64,000 nt of DNA from Platynereis dumerilii (Eukaryota > Annelida > Polychaeta > Phyllodocida > Nereididae): NCBI GenBank assembly GCA_026936325.1, contig JAPTHN010000003.1:39944011-40008010 (forward strand), read 5' to 3'. Below are positions 21,961 through 32,930 of this stretch, in pieces. Position 1 is the first letter of the stretch. Each line of letters opens with the position of its first letter. Made by a program: the position numbers and the translations under genes. Below the pieces are notes generated by a model that saw only the letters and a list, made by a program, of their open reading frames with translations, was not told where the DNA came from and did not search any database.

Positions 21961-22439
21961 TAAATTGTAAGATGAACATTATGTTAATACACTCTGGATA
22001 CAGTTTGTTATTGAAGCTTGTAAATTAATAGTAAGACATCTTTCATGATCCTGTCTTTTATTTGATATATTTGTGATTCTACCATAATAAAGAAGTCCGA
22101 TTTATACAGGTTTATTTGTTTTGATGAGCACACAAACCGTAACAACCGCATACAGCTTTCATTCTTTGATGCCTGTCCCTGCAATTGGGAGCAGGCTTTT
22201 TCAATGCACTCCTGGTAAAAGCCGCAGACTCTCTTGGTTCCTTACAGTACATACATACATGCTATGTGCCTTTTATATAACCAATTGAATGGGCAATTAT
22301 TTCCAGCCTCACGTACTGTTGGGATGGTTTGCACCTCTGCTACTGTTAAATCTTTGAATGATTATAAAATAATGAGGAATGTGAAATTTCCATACTTCAT
22401 GGAAGTATTTTCCACATGAAATCTGCAGTGGATATTACA

Positions 22440-22786
22440 TCATGTTGGCCGTAATATATCAAAATTATACGGACACATACATTTGATGTTACCTTAAAAG
22501 GTCCGTAAAATGCAGTGCTGTGCAGAAAAATTTACAATAATAATGGCTGTGAATTTTACGATCAAATTGCTGTAAATTTCACAAAACCCAGGTGGTTTAC
22601 TACAAAGACATCCATTTTTCCTTGTACAATTCACGGCACAAAGCCTGTTAATTTTACGGTTTTTATCTGTGAACTTAACATGTGTGTGTAAACCATCTAC
22701 AGGTCCCCGTATATTTTACGGTTTTCTTTTGGCAGGAAAAACTGCCGGTCATTTCACCGTAAAATCTACGGAAATTTCTAACAGTG
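22440..22786. mobile_element. hAT-like element fragment rich in TTTTACGG/CCGTAAAA
   Basis: It ends GGAAATTTCTAACAGTG (tip at 22786), inverse to the tip at 11736. Inside, the phrase TTTACGG or its complement occurs several times in both orientations. The left end is not clear. Confidence 0.6.
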
Positions 22787-22836
22787 TTGTCATAAGTTTT
22801 GGTAAAATTTCTTCAGGAAGAGCTTTGCTAAGTAAA

Positions 22837-23063
22837 GGTTATTCACCACGGGAGAGGGAATATGTGATTTATCACCAGAGGCCTTTAGGCCGAGGTGTGA
22901 TAAACATACATTCCTGATCCCATGGTGAATAACCGGCTTATACCAGGAGACAAACACTCAAACATGGGACAATAAGTGGACAACGAAGAGTATGGGAATT
23001 ATCAGCCTGAAATATTGGAATAGGATTTGCTGACAGAGATGTCGAATGGTATAATAAGCACAT
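22837..23063. mobile_element. Palindromic MITE (GGTTATTCACC family), copy 2
   Basis: GGTTATTCACCACGGGAGAG on the left is mirrored by a right half ending CATGGTGAATAACC at 22934. The centre (TTTATCACCAGAGGCCTTTA) is itself palindromic. The non-palindromic tail to about 23063 is shared with the copies at 17.1 and 32.9 kb. Confidence 0.85.
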
Positions 23064-23137
23064 ATTTTCAAAATTGCCATTTGTGTCACTTCAATAACTC
23101 CTGATTGTAATAAACTAAAACCCCTTTTTTAACTGAC

Positions 23138-23319
23138 CTTATGCTTAGAGAGAGGTTCAAATGTAGCGTTTGCTCCTCCCCCATGGTATTGGACCAGTGG
23201 CACAAACATCCACCCAATCGAAGGAATATAATGGTACAAATCGTCAAACATTCCCTGTCGACTGACGCTCAAATCTTGCCAACGAGGCAGTGAGTACTGC
23301 TCTTCATTGTAACCCATTC
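23138..23319 (-). CDS. Glycoside hydrolase-like protein, exon 7
   Basis: 182 bases, acceptor CCATCTTCAG, donor AAG then GTCAGT, entry phase 1, exit phase 0. It encodes MGYNEEQYSLPRWQDLSV, a segment MFDDLYHYIPSIGWMFVPL, and YHGGGANATFEPL. Aromatic- and Gly-rich loops like these line sugar-binding clefts. The next exon is 13 kb away. Confidence 0.85.
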
Positions 23320-24040
23320 CTGAAGATGGAAAAGAAAACTCAGTGACATGTCATAGAGATAGTTAAACAAATCGAATTAAAGGTAGAATATACAAGAGAA
23401 TTTATTTTTTTGTTCATTTAGAGCTCTTTGCAGATTGGCCGTCCACTGGAAAAATTAATTTTCTTATTTTCAATTTGCAAACTGGCTTTGCCACGTCATT
23501 TCTCATTTGACAGTTTTCTGTTGGTCTACTTATCTTCTTATTTGATGAAGTTCCTTAAGTCATTTAATTAGTTTGTTTATTGTCGCCTGTGCTACAAGAT
23601 ATGCTAAGACACTAAATCAACTGACTAACCATGACCGACACAAATAAAACATTTCTAAGCCAGTGACATTACATGACCAAGGTGAAAGTTAATATTGAAA
23701 CTGTTTGGACCACTAATCCACAAACAGCTATAATACATTGTTCATGCTGGGAGTCAGCTGTTCGATAACATACAAAATAATGCTCAGCTTTTCGCAGTTC
23801 ATAAATATCATGCTGAGGTCTGACGGTTGATGGTGTCATAAAAAATATATTTATATATATATAGCCCTATTTATATTTATAGGAGATTAAAATTCTAAAT
23901 ATTAATATAATTATCATAAATAATTATATAAGAGATACAACTAATAAGATAGTTAGTCAGATTACAACAGTTAATCAGATTTCACAAAATACCAAATACT
24001 GGGACCAACAGTTGGATAGTGATGCAACAGACTGAGTTAT

Positions 24041-24192
24041 CAGGGGCGGATACAGAAAATGTTGGACGGGGGGCTTACGAATGAAAATGTACTAAAAGTA
24101 TCGAAATACATTTTTTTTAAACATCAAAATGTACTGGGAAAGGGAGGGTGGGGGTTTGAACCCCCTAAACCCGCCCCCTGGATCCGCTACTG
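24041..24192. mobile_element. hAT-type MITE (CAGGGGCGGAT tips)
   Basis: Ends CAGGGGCGGATACAG and CTGGATCCGCTACTG are inverted repeats with few differences. GTTAT flanks both sides (24036-24040 and 24193-24197), the remains of a target duplication. These tips are common among animal hAT MITEs. Located 71 bases from exon 6. Confidence 0.8.
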
Positions 24193-24263
24193 GTTATATC
24201 TGACTGCATGATAACTGATCCACGTTATTAAAAGATAGTGAAAATATAATAATAGTTACTGGC

Positions 24264-24315
24264 CTGTCTTGCTTCCTCCATAAAAGAAATAGTTATCAGG
24301 TTGGTTGATGTACAC
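24264..24315 (-). CDS. Glycoside hydrolase-like protein, exon 6 (GC donor)
   Basis: A 52-base exon with acceptor TTTTTTAG, coding VYINQPDNYFFYGGSKT plus one base. The only donor that keeps the frame into exon 7 is ACAG then GCCAGT, a GC-type 5' splice site. The nearby GT (CCA then GTAACT) would give phase 2 and a stop within exon 7. Confidence 0.8.
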
Positions 24316-24843
24316 CTAAAAAAGATAAAGAGTTTTTTTTTTAAGTTGAGATGGATCAGCACAATTAGCTGACAAAACGAAATGATAAACAAAATTTGAC
24401 TCTAATAATGATATAAGATTGCACTGTTGGACCAATTTACAGCTGAGGTCGAAAGCATAGACTCAGAGATATCTGAGCATGGTGATGTGTCCAACCACTT
24501 TTGTGTCTGTGCCTTAGATTAAGCAATGTAAGATTTTGCTTTCCAAGCCCTGCACCCCATAATTCTGACACCATACTTTTTAACCAATAACTTTTTAACC
24601 AATAACTTAATTTATCCATTGAGTTCCTAATTTTTTATTTCTAGAATGTAGGTTTCTGCTTGATTACTGCAGTTCAACATTGTGTGTTTCATCTTTTACA
24701 AAATGATACCTTTTTTGTGGGAACAAGTACTGGTCATATACAATTATACATGCTAAATGTCTTTGATTTTTAAAGAAAGGAAACTTCCGAAAATACAAAA
24801 TGAGACGTTGAGATAATTTATGAATATTTGTATTCTGACCAAC

Positions 24844-25036
24844 CTGCATTTCTCTTAGCTTCTTGAAGAACAGTCCCTGATAGTAAACATTCCAATAAAT
24901 ATTGTCTTGCCTTCCTCGATGGTATGAATGGTTGTGGGAAGCGCATTCAAATGAACCATAAGGACCGTCCGTTTCAACCATTGAGATGCCCGTTGCTTCC
25001 ATGAAACCAATGAATTTTCCTAACAGATAGTCATAC
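24844..25036 (-). CDS. Glycoside hydrolase-like protein, exon 5 (candidate catalytic loop)
   Basis: 193 bases, acceptor TTCACACACAG, donor CAG then GTTGGT, phase 2 in, 0 out. It encodes YDYLLGKFIGFMEATGISM, then VETDGPYGSFECASHNHSY, then NIYWNVYYQGLFFKKLREMQ. The D of ETDGPY (about residue 472) at the end of a predicted beta strand is the best candidate nucleophile, by analogy with clan GH-D enzymes whose catalytic Asp ends a barrel strand near a Cys. That assignment is inference. Confidence 0.88.
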
Positions 25037-25056
25037 CTGTGTGTGAAGTATTATAG

Positions 25057-25394
25057 GTCAATATTCGTCTGGAGAGAGGCAATATGTGATATATCTATGA
25101 ACATAGGCGTACGGGAACCGGACTTTTTGGGAGGGCGAGCGACGTTTGCCCGAATTTCATAATCCAAATTCCATGGCATTTTATCATAAAATGCCTTGGG
25201 AACCATGATTTTCTCTAAAGTTACTTTGATCATCTGCCCGAAATTTTAGTCTGCTTGCCCGAATTTCCACTTTTTTCCAAACTTTTGGGGGGGCAATCGC
25301 CCCCCCCCTGCCCCCCTGTTTGATACGCCTTTGTCTATGAAGGGCTTTAGCTCAAGCTGTGATAAACACATTGCTGATCAAATGTTGAATAACC
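25057..25394. mobile_element. Palindromic MITE (GGTTATTCACC family), copy 3, split by an insertion
   Basis: Left half 25057-25101 (ggagagaggcaatatgtgat) and right half 25334-25394 (agggctttagctcaagctgt, gttgaataacc) are the two halves of the palindrome, separated by the hAT MITE at 25102-25333. Its left edge begins only about 20 bases upstream of the exon 5 splice acceptor. Confidence 0.8.
25102..25333. mobile_element. hAT-type MITE nested in a palindromic MITE (duplication TCTATGAA)
   Basis: TCTATGAA at 25094-25101 is repeated exactly at 25334-25341. Tips CATAGGCGTACGG and, inverted, CAAAGGCGTATCA match the element at 12125-12361, including a G/C homopolymer-rich end. This places it as younger than its host element. 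Confidence 0.92.
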
Positions 25395-25694
25395 GGCTTG
25401 TTTGACGGTATTAGCGCTATAGCGGTCCACAGTTTCAAAATTAACTTTCAACTTGGTCATGTGATGTCACTGGCTTAAAATGTTTTATTTGTGTCGGTTA
25501 TGATTAGGAGACCAACAGAAAACTGTTGATGTGGCAAAGCCAGTTTGCAAGTTGAAAATAATAAAATTAAGTTTTGCAGTAGACCGCCAACCTGCAAAGA
25601 CCTCTGATCTATCGGGCCAGGTTTGTCTTACTTTGCCTCATTTAACCTCATCAAATGAAACAATTAAGAAATAACATATTAGACATCTTCTTAC

Positions 25695-25826
25695 CAGCCA
25701 GAGGCAAAACAGGCATTTCCAGTGGGTTTCATTGTCTTTGGGTCAATGGCTGCAAATTCTGGATGCCGTGGACCCGGATTCCTCGTCAGGGAAATCAAGT
25801 CATAGCCTCCAACTTCAATTCCTTTG
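25695..25826 (-). CDS. Glycoside hydrolase-like protein, exon 4
   Basis: 132 bases, acceptor CTTATAG, donor GGCTG then GTAAGA, phase 2 at both ends. It encodes KGIEVGGYDLISLTRNPG, then RHPEFAAIDPKTMKPTGNAC, then FASGW. The short hydrophobic strand VGGYDLIS followed by a loop fits a strand of an (alpha/beta) barrel. Confidence 0.87.
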
Positions 25827-27037
25827 CTATAAGTTCATGGAAATGATATTGAAATGCAATCTCAGTAACAGAAACTAAAGATATTTTGAACGCATTTTCT
25901 TGACAAATGTATAGGCCTACATGTAAATATTGCGATTATTTTTATACTCTGTCAAGTTAATTAAGTAAATACTCTGTCTACGCCAGCGCAGAGTCCACAT
26001 TCAATTGTGCTACCACATTTGATGGAGTATCAAAAGATTTTAAGCTACCAATCTGTCGCACTAACAGACTAAAGGACCGTTTTATTCCTTCCTGTATCAA
26101 CAAACTTTTAATTTCCTGATTTTATTATCTCTTAAATTTTAAGTCTCATAACATTTTAAATAATTTGTAAGTCGTAATTAACTTTTTATATGTATATTCT
26201 TATATTTTTTATTTTACAGTCTGTAATAAAGCTTTATTTATTTATTTTATTTTATTTAAGAGCGATCATGTATAAAATTTAATTCCTCAAGGGACACCCA
26301 ACATAAACGCAACGTTGCTAATTGATGGAGAGTTCGTCCGTTGGCCATGTACAAATGTGTGGTAGAAATTTTGTTGCTACAACGAGAACACAAAGTTGTG
26401 GTTTTTCCACAAAATTTTGAAACATCAACACAATGTTGCATGCCAATGTCATACATGTTTATATCTTTGATGTCGTCCACAATGTTGAGACAACGTCATT
26501 TGTACCATACTTTTCTTTGTCATTTTACTTCAACATAGATGTGCCCATTAGTCAGCCAAATCATCATACACTTAATTCATGCATCATACACTTAATTCAT
26601 GGATGCTTTACGCTACTCCTCCCAAACTACTCATTGCCCACAACTCAAAATTTACAAGCAACATTATTCCACGTCTTACAACAACCATAAGTGGGTCTGC
26701 TTTCTCAAACTGTTCATATAAGCCTATACCAGTGCACTTATTACTCATTTATGCACGACTATCAATAGGCTATTCTCCAATGGTGGTGGTGGTTGGTTGA
26801 TGATTCTCCCTGGACTCCCAAGAGGGAGGGATGGGCCACTGTCAATCACTTGCCCTTCATATTCAATGTTTCCTATTCCATTTCACTGTTTTATCTCAAG
26901 CTCTCGCTCCTGAATGCTATCTTTCTCAGCTCATCACAAAATGTATATTTTCTTCAATAACCATTTCTCCACCATCCTTTTGTTATTCCCGTTTCACGGG
27001 TACTACGCTAGTAACATATAATTGAGAGAACACTCGC

Positions 27038-27219
27038 CTGTGGGCATAGTCAACTATGTCTTTAATTTCTTTCAAGTAGGTTAAATTGGTTGATTCTATG
27101 TCAAATCCTGAGCCAAAACTGTAGATTAGCATTTCAAACCCAACATCCGCCATCTGATCAATGACTCCTTTTATTGCAATTGGTGTGGAGTTCGTCATAT
27201 GGAAAAATATGGGGTTCTC
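27038..27219 (-). CDS. Glycoside hydrolase-like protein, exon 3 (GC donor)
   Basis: 182 bases, acceptor TTTTTTCAATTGCAG, phase 0 in, 2 out. It encodes ENPIFFHMTNSTPIAIKG, then MADVGFEMLIYSFGSGFDIE, then LKEIKDIVDYAH. The frame joins exon 4 only if the donor is CACAG then GCGAGT (a GC donor with an otherwise perfect consensus), giving YAH-S-KGIEVGG. The first barrel strands appear to lie here (GFEMLIYSFGSGFD). Confidence 0.87.
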
Positions 27220-27299
27220 CTGCAATTGAAAAAATAATCCAATATTTTACAATTTACATGAATATTTCTGGGAGACATAACTAGTGCAATCGCAGCTCA

Positions 27300-27475
27300 T
27301 TGCAATGGTGTGCATCCTTTCTCTCAGTGGAGTGCAGCATCACTCCATATCATTATAATGTTGGATTGCTGTTTAAATCATCCTTCACCTCATTGTCGTA
27401 TCCGCCTCATGTCCTAATTAGCCTTCCAAGCATGTAAATACAGGAAGTATTGCTCACAATCATCCATCCATCAAT
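27300..27475 (+). mobile_element. SINE body and tail fragment
   Basis: The part from 'gttggattgctgtttaaatc' to 'catgtaaatacaggaagtat' follows the body of the SINEs at 690 and 12566. The tRNA-like head is not recognisable. Confidence 0.55.
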
Positions 27476-27547
27476 TATATTATAATAGCAGTTTTGCTCT
27501 TGATTGCAGCACTATTAACACATTACAATTAGTTGAATTTTACTAAC

Positions 27548-27677
27548 TTGAGTTTGTGGGGCTAATAAGCGGAGAATCTTTCTTCTTGCCAAACCACGTC
27601 TCTCTGGATCAGAAGTTGGCGCCACAAGCTCATGGATGCGGTATGACTCAAAGACTTTGTGTGCAGGAATCTGCAAC
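27548..27677 (-). CDS. Glycoside hydrolase-like protein, exon 2
   Basis: 130 bases, acceptor ATGTTTGCAG, donor CAA then GTTAGT, phase 2 in, 0 out. It encodes LQIPAHKVFESYRIHELVAP, then SDPERRGLARRKILRLLAPQ. This is the helical linker between the N-terminal sandwich and the barrel. The motif FESYRIHEL..PTSDPERRGLA looks conserved-protein-like. Confidence 0.87.
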
Positions 27678-28140
27678 CTGCAAACATATTATATATGGAA
27701 TCACTTGCAATCGAAATTGACCAAATCGAAAAATCATCGTAGAAGACTAAAATGTATGTGGTCCATGTATAGAATTGCACCGCATGGTGCGCAGAATCCA
27801 ATGATGTTTTCATTATGAACAATACATAGCAGTTTCATAGCAATGCTAGTCTATTAGTCCTTTTGCAGCATGTAACAAAACACTTTAATTCAATAATAAG
27901 ACTGCTCCATCATTGAGCAATCAGACAAAATTAATATAGACAAAGGACCGTGTAGAAAATTAGAAAAAACCACTGATAATGAAAAAAGTAATTCACATAA
28001 ATATCTTCATAATTGTTTTTTCATGGTTTATAAGAGCAATAAATTCAATGGTAGTTACTCGTTACACTTTCAAAGACGAAAAAATTACATAATTATAAAT
28101 TTGCATGATTTCTCATGTTAATTTGAAATAGGCTACTTAC

Positions 28141-29042
28141 GTAAAATACTGTGAATATGAACAGTTCAAGTTGAACTGAAAGGAACCAGGTATCTGAGCA
28201 GCCCTCGGATCAGTTAACCATTCAACATTTACACCGTGAGGAGGCTGGTCAGTGCTGACGTCTAACCAACCAAAACCTTGTTGGGCCCAGGGTTTATTTA
28301 CCGCTAAATACTCCACTGACAAAATTGCTGCTTCAACTGTATTTTCAGAATCGAGGTGTTCCCCATCATATCGATCACCATGCCTGCCATGCCTGTGTTG
28401 CTGTAGCTTTACATGATTGCTGAGGGGTTCACTGTTGTAAAAAGAAGCTTCATCCTTAGCTGAGATGGAAACCCATTTGGCCAATAGTGGGATTCCATCA
28501 TAGAGTTCGTAATAGACGGTGACTCGAACATTCTGGTGTTTCGAAGGGGCGTGAAAGGGTGGTGCAAACAGAAACTCCAAGCGAACGCCTTTCGGTGGCC
28601 AGGTGATGTCAGATGGTGCAAACCTTCGCGGTGAATAAGGAAATGGAGCTTTTGGAATAGATGTTCTGTAAGATACAAAATGAAACGCTTCTGGATTGAT
28701 CTCCTGATTCATGTCCAGTTCTGTTCTGTTCAGGTATGCTCTTTGTGAAGTTGTTATTATTCCACCGACATTGTAAACAATGCCATCCAGAGCTATGACA
28801 GCTTCAGGTTCAATCGCTCTCAGTATGGAACTTTTAGTTTCATAGCTGTAGAAGTCATATGTAAATAGATCAGGGTGAAGTTGGAATTCCCTGTGGATCA
28901 ATCCGTTTGTCAACCTCAGCCGATGTTGAGATGTCACAGAGAAAGATGCTTGATAGTAAGCAGATGAGGTCAATAGCCAATCGGGCATACGCTTTGCAGA
29001 AGTCATGTAGGTCAAGTAGAGAATAATAAGATGCTGCAACAT
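28141..29042 (-). CDS. Predicted secreted glycoside hydrolase-like protein, exon 1 (735 residues in eight exons)
   Basis: First coding exon (902 bases, donor TTAC then GTAAGT). The ATG at 29042 follows an acceptor (TTTATTTCTTCAG, 29065), so a non-coding exon lies upstream. MLQHLIILYLTYMTSA is a likely signal peptide. Residues about 20-300 form a beta-rich domain: LTNGLIHREFQL, FYSYETKSSILRA, PEAVIALDGIVYNVGG, WPPKGVRLEFLFAPP, VTVYYELYDGIPLLAKW. Exons 2-7 add a barrel-like domain and exon 8 a C-terminal sandwich. This three-part order, with an N-terminal sandwich that contributes to the active site, is that of clan GH-D (GH36-type alpha-galactosidases) and GH31, hence the call. Substrate is unknown. 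The full product may be secreted or lysosomal. The main uncertainty is family, not the gene. Confidence 0.8.
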
Positions 29043-29065
29043 GTTGATCCCATATGATCTGAAGA

Positions 29066-31015
29066 AATAAATAGCAAAATGCACATTTGCACCACCAAAG
29101 CAAATTGATTTTCGAAAAAATCAATGTAATTTCAACATGTCAGTTTACGTATAGATCTGCATGACATATTGCACATCAATATAATTATTATTACGCTATA
29201 ATATACAGTAAGTACTTAAAAGTACAGTAGTGTAAATACATCCCTCATTGAATTGCTGTTGAATTCCATGTTAAACAAGAACGAACACTCAGAGAGTGCA
29301 TACGTAGGACTGCCAGGCTGCCATAATATAGGCCTAGGCCTATCTATAGTCAGTTATCTATGTTCATACACCTGTCCATTGATCCCCAGATATGCTTAAT
29401 TTCCAGTATTCAGCAGTGCAGTGTGCATTTCTTTTACACGCAAATTTCTCTCACGCCTGATTATTTGCAAATATTGACATGGCCATAACTCAAAATCTAG
29501 ACGTTCTGGAGTAATTCTGATTTCAGATTTAGAATCAGCATGCTCGAATTAGATTAATAAAGGTATTTTTCCTCAGGTAGCATCCGGATGTTTTTTGTTG
29601 TTGTCTTGTTGACTAGTTTTTTCAATAAAATCACCAAAAAGGCACAGAGACCCGCCAAAATCGAAAAAAACTTTCAATGAACCACAAGTAAAGATCCTAC
29701 AAAAAATCTGATTAAAAAAATGCATAGTTTTAACAGGAGCTGGTGCACAGAGTCACAACTGTTAGAATCTGACTCGTCACATAAGGCCTGCTGGCAGTCC
29801 TAAATATCTCACAGTAATGGCTGCAACAGCACTCATATTGCCTGCCTTATTGATACGAAGCATGCATCATACTGTTGAGGATTTCAACTATATTACAAGC
29901 ATGTTCATTTAATTTGTATCAGGGATCTTTAGGCTATGTACAGTGTAGATAGGGGCTCTAATCTTGCAAAAGTATAGGCCTAGCCTCTATCCCTATATTT
30001 CAACATTACACTACGGGTATACTTAGTTTGTGAAGCTTGCACTAAAAGTAGATCTCCCCTTTTCTCAGTAAATTTTAGCCAATCTTGTTGATATGACATA
30101 AATTATTGTATTATAAAGAATATTTTGAAATTATGAAACATTACAAATAAACACATATTAACAAAACATAAATGAAGGTTCTTTTTGAGATTAGTTAACA
30201 GTGACTGTATAACAGAAGAAAACTTGCCTCCTGTGTTGTTATATGGACCTGCTCTCTGTCAGTGAGTCCCTTGGATGTCACTGATTATGCTATAGTGTCA
30301 TTAATATTTAATAACCTTTGACTGGTAGTAATTTTGCATGACCTATAAACGACAGTGTCTAGCTCACAACTGAGTCTACAAATTATATGCAGACATCCAA
30401 GCTTGCCCAAATATGTGATCACCCATGCATACTCACTTGCAGCTCTTGGAACTTTATAAATTTCCACCAGGTGGACTTCAGCACTGCAAACACTTAAGGA
30501 CATCTTGTGATTAAATCAAGGCAAACAATAACACATATTCTGGGAAAGAATCAACGAGGAAGAACTGCAGAAGTCATGCCAGCAATCGTCATGTTATAGA
30601 GCCACAGAAGTATTGTCAAAGTAAGTCATCATAAATTTTAGGATTATCTGATCTTGACTAGTCATTGCTGCACCATTTAGGAAGTTGACATGTTGTTATC
30701 AGAACTTTAGGGGTTAGGCCTTTTACATTGCTCAGTTTCAGTTTAGAGGAATCCACAGAACAATGTTATGATGAATCGAAGGTGGAGGTAGCTCTGGACT
30801 TTCACAATTTTGCACTCAGCCTCTCACAGCTGACCATATTGATAACCCAGGGATGCGACATCCGGAATTGAATGTACAATACATTGCTTTTTGTAGGGAC
30901 CATCTCAGATCTGTGTTACAAGCTCCAAATGATGAAAGACTTCACATTGAAGGTCCCTAACTAATGGGACAAAAATACCCAGCCAAGTGCTATTTGTTAT
31001 CATTTTTGTGCACTG
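29066..31015. other. Intergenic between divergent genes; possible 5' exons only
   Basis: The hydrolase-like gene (minus) and BTB gene (plus) diverge here, so promoters and non-coding first exons should lie in this stretch. One candidate plus-strand donor (GTCAAA then GTAAGTC) ends at about 30620. No TATA box or other core element could be picked out with confidence. Confidence 0.35.
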
Positions 31016-31210
31016 CAGTGGTGTAGCTTCTAAGTTTCTAGAGGGGGCCACAAGCAAGTTGGACTTGCAGAGATACTTTCCCTGCAGCAGGAGTACCCTC
31101 CTAATTGACCTTCAATATTAGGAGGGATATGACAGAGGATGTATCTGCGAGTACAATTTACAAATCAAGTATGCATTGCCCCCTCTTGACACACAGCAGC
31201 TACACCAGAG
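31016..31210. mobile_element. hAT-like MITE, 195 bp
   Basis: Ends CAGTGGTGTAGCTTCTAAG and, inverted, CTCTGGTGTAGCTGCTGTG, with a second inverted block inside (gagggggcca with ttgccccctc). No clean target duplication was found. Confidence 0.7.
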
Positions 31211-32249
31211 AGGCAGTAGCCACTCAACCATGACCATGCGTTCACTGGTCATGTTTGACTGATTGGGGACCATCTCCAAAGCACTCCTGGAGCATATAAC
31301 ATAGAGATTGAGGAAATTGGTCAAATATAGCCAAAGCTTATCACTAGTGATTGCAAAATCTGTTTATATAAACCTTGAAAGGCTAACATATGCTATAAGA
31401 CCCATCCATGTGCCTAGTAGGCTAGTATCATATCATATATATTGTATAAAGGTAAATAGTCTAAGCCTGTGGCCAATACTTTATGTGATGGTAACAAGAA
31501 ATTCTTTAAAAAAAAAGAATTGTAGGGACCTTTGTATGTAATATGAGGTTTCTTGAAGCACATATATATGTAATTTTTATAAAATATTGAAAAAACAAAA
31601 CAAAAAAATAACATGTTTCCGGAGCATAACTCTCAAACTTTTATACACATGTGGACATGAAAATTACCATAGTATGTGTGAAATATCCTTGATGGGCCTT
31701 TTTGGGGTAAAAGTGTTCTTACAAAAATTGATAGAAGCTAAAATGTGAAAAATCTTTATTTTTCAATGCTCCATGATTCCGTCAATTTTGGAGTAAGACT
31801 CTGAAATTTGGCATTTAGAAGTGTAAATTACACATCTCTCTATGACTTTTAAAACACATTTGGACGATGTCATGACATTTTGATAAAAACCCCCCCAAAA
31901 ATAAAAAAATGAAGATGTGGCATTTTTCTGGAAATTTGGTTTCTCACAAATTAATGGTAATGAATCGGTTAGTAAACTAACAAGTAAGACATGTTTTTTG
32001 GCCTTTATATTGTTGAGTGCAATATAGATATCTGATAAAACCAAGAAAATGAAGGTTTGATAAACTAATTTTAAAAAATTGTTATATCTCAAAGAATCCC
32101 CTACAGATTTGTTTCATTTTGTCTAAAATGTTCCCTTGACTATCTTCCTGAACACTATGTTTGTGGCATATTTATTCGAATTTTTTAATCCCAAACTATT
32201 TGCTGGGTGTGTACTTGATTATTTTATTTTATTTAGTGTTTTCTTTCAG
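31211..32249. other. AT-rich stretch before the BTB gene
   Basis: No gene could be supported. The end (tttagtgttttctttcag) is the acceptor of the first coding BTB exon. Confidence 0.4.
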
Positions 32250-32263
32250 TGAAACTTGTGACA

Positions 32264-32481
32264 ATGGCTAGAACACTTCAAAATCGAATAAATGATATGT
32301 TGCAAGCTGACGAATTCACCGATGTGACATGTATTGTTGGTGATCAGGAATTCCGATGCCACAGAGTTGTTCTTGGTTCTCATGAAGGACTTCTCAAGGA
32401 AAGGCTGAAGGGGCTGAAGAATAAACATAGGCTGCATCTTGAGGAAGGATTAGAACCCCATGTTTTCAAGAATGTCCTCAA
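32264..32481 (+). CDS. BTB-BACK protein, exon 1 (BTB/POZ domain)
   Basis: The acceptor TTTCTTTCAG ends at 32249 and the ATG at 32264 follows 14 untranslated bases. Exit phase is 2 (CTCAA then GTAAGT). The product is 403 residues. This exon gives the BTB fold: NRINDMLQADEFTDVTCIVG, then QEFRCHRVVLGSHEGLL, then LHLEEGLEPHVFKNVLKF, with the conserved D-V-x-C, H-R-V-V-L and late V/F-x-x-V-L-x-F-L-Y pattern. BTB domains dimerise and often recruit Cullin-3. The intron after it holds a palindromic MITE and a long-inverted-repeat element. Confidence 0.93.
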
Positions 32482-32930
32482 GTAAGTGATAATTTTTATT
32501 TGTTAAAGTCTTTTATTCGGGAGGTTTGCCTGGCGAGGAAATAACCTCTCATATATTTAAGAATTTCATGAAATAGGACCAATTGCCTTTTTTAAAGAAG
32601 CTTGCCTGGTAAGGAAGTCACTTCTCATACTGTTAGAGGTCTTTGTAGGTTAGGGACCCATAGGAATCATTTTACTTCTAAACTTGCTCTGTCACGGCAT
32701 TGATAATTAGCAGTTCTTCTAATCGTCTTTTCAGGTGTAATACATCACCTTGAAAAAATTGATAGTTTGTTTGTTGACACTTAAGCTGATGAGTAAATGA
32801 CAACTGCTGACCGATACCAACAAATCTCTAGAACAGTCTTAAGTCATCATATGGCCAACTTGAATGATAATTTTGAAACTGTTATGGACCGCTAATCTGC
32901 AAGGAGCTGTACACTTAAGTACAGTGTATA

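Noticed and set aside
11736-22786. A single 11-kb transposon bounded by CACTGTTAG tips.
   Set aside because: Flanking 8-mers do not match, and the interval contains host exon-like sequence and many unrelated elements.
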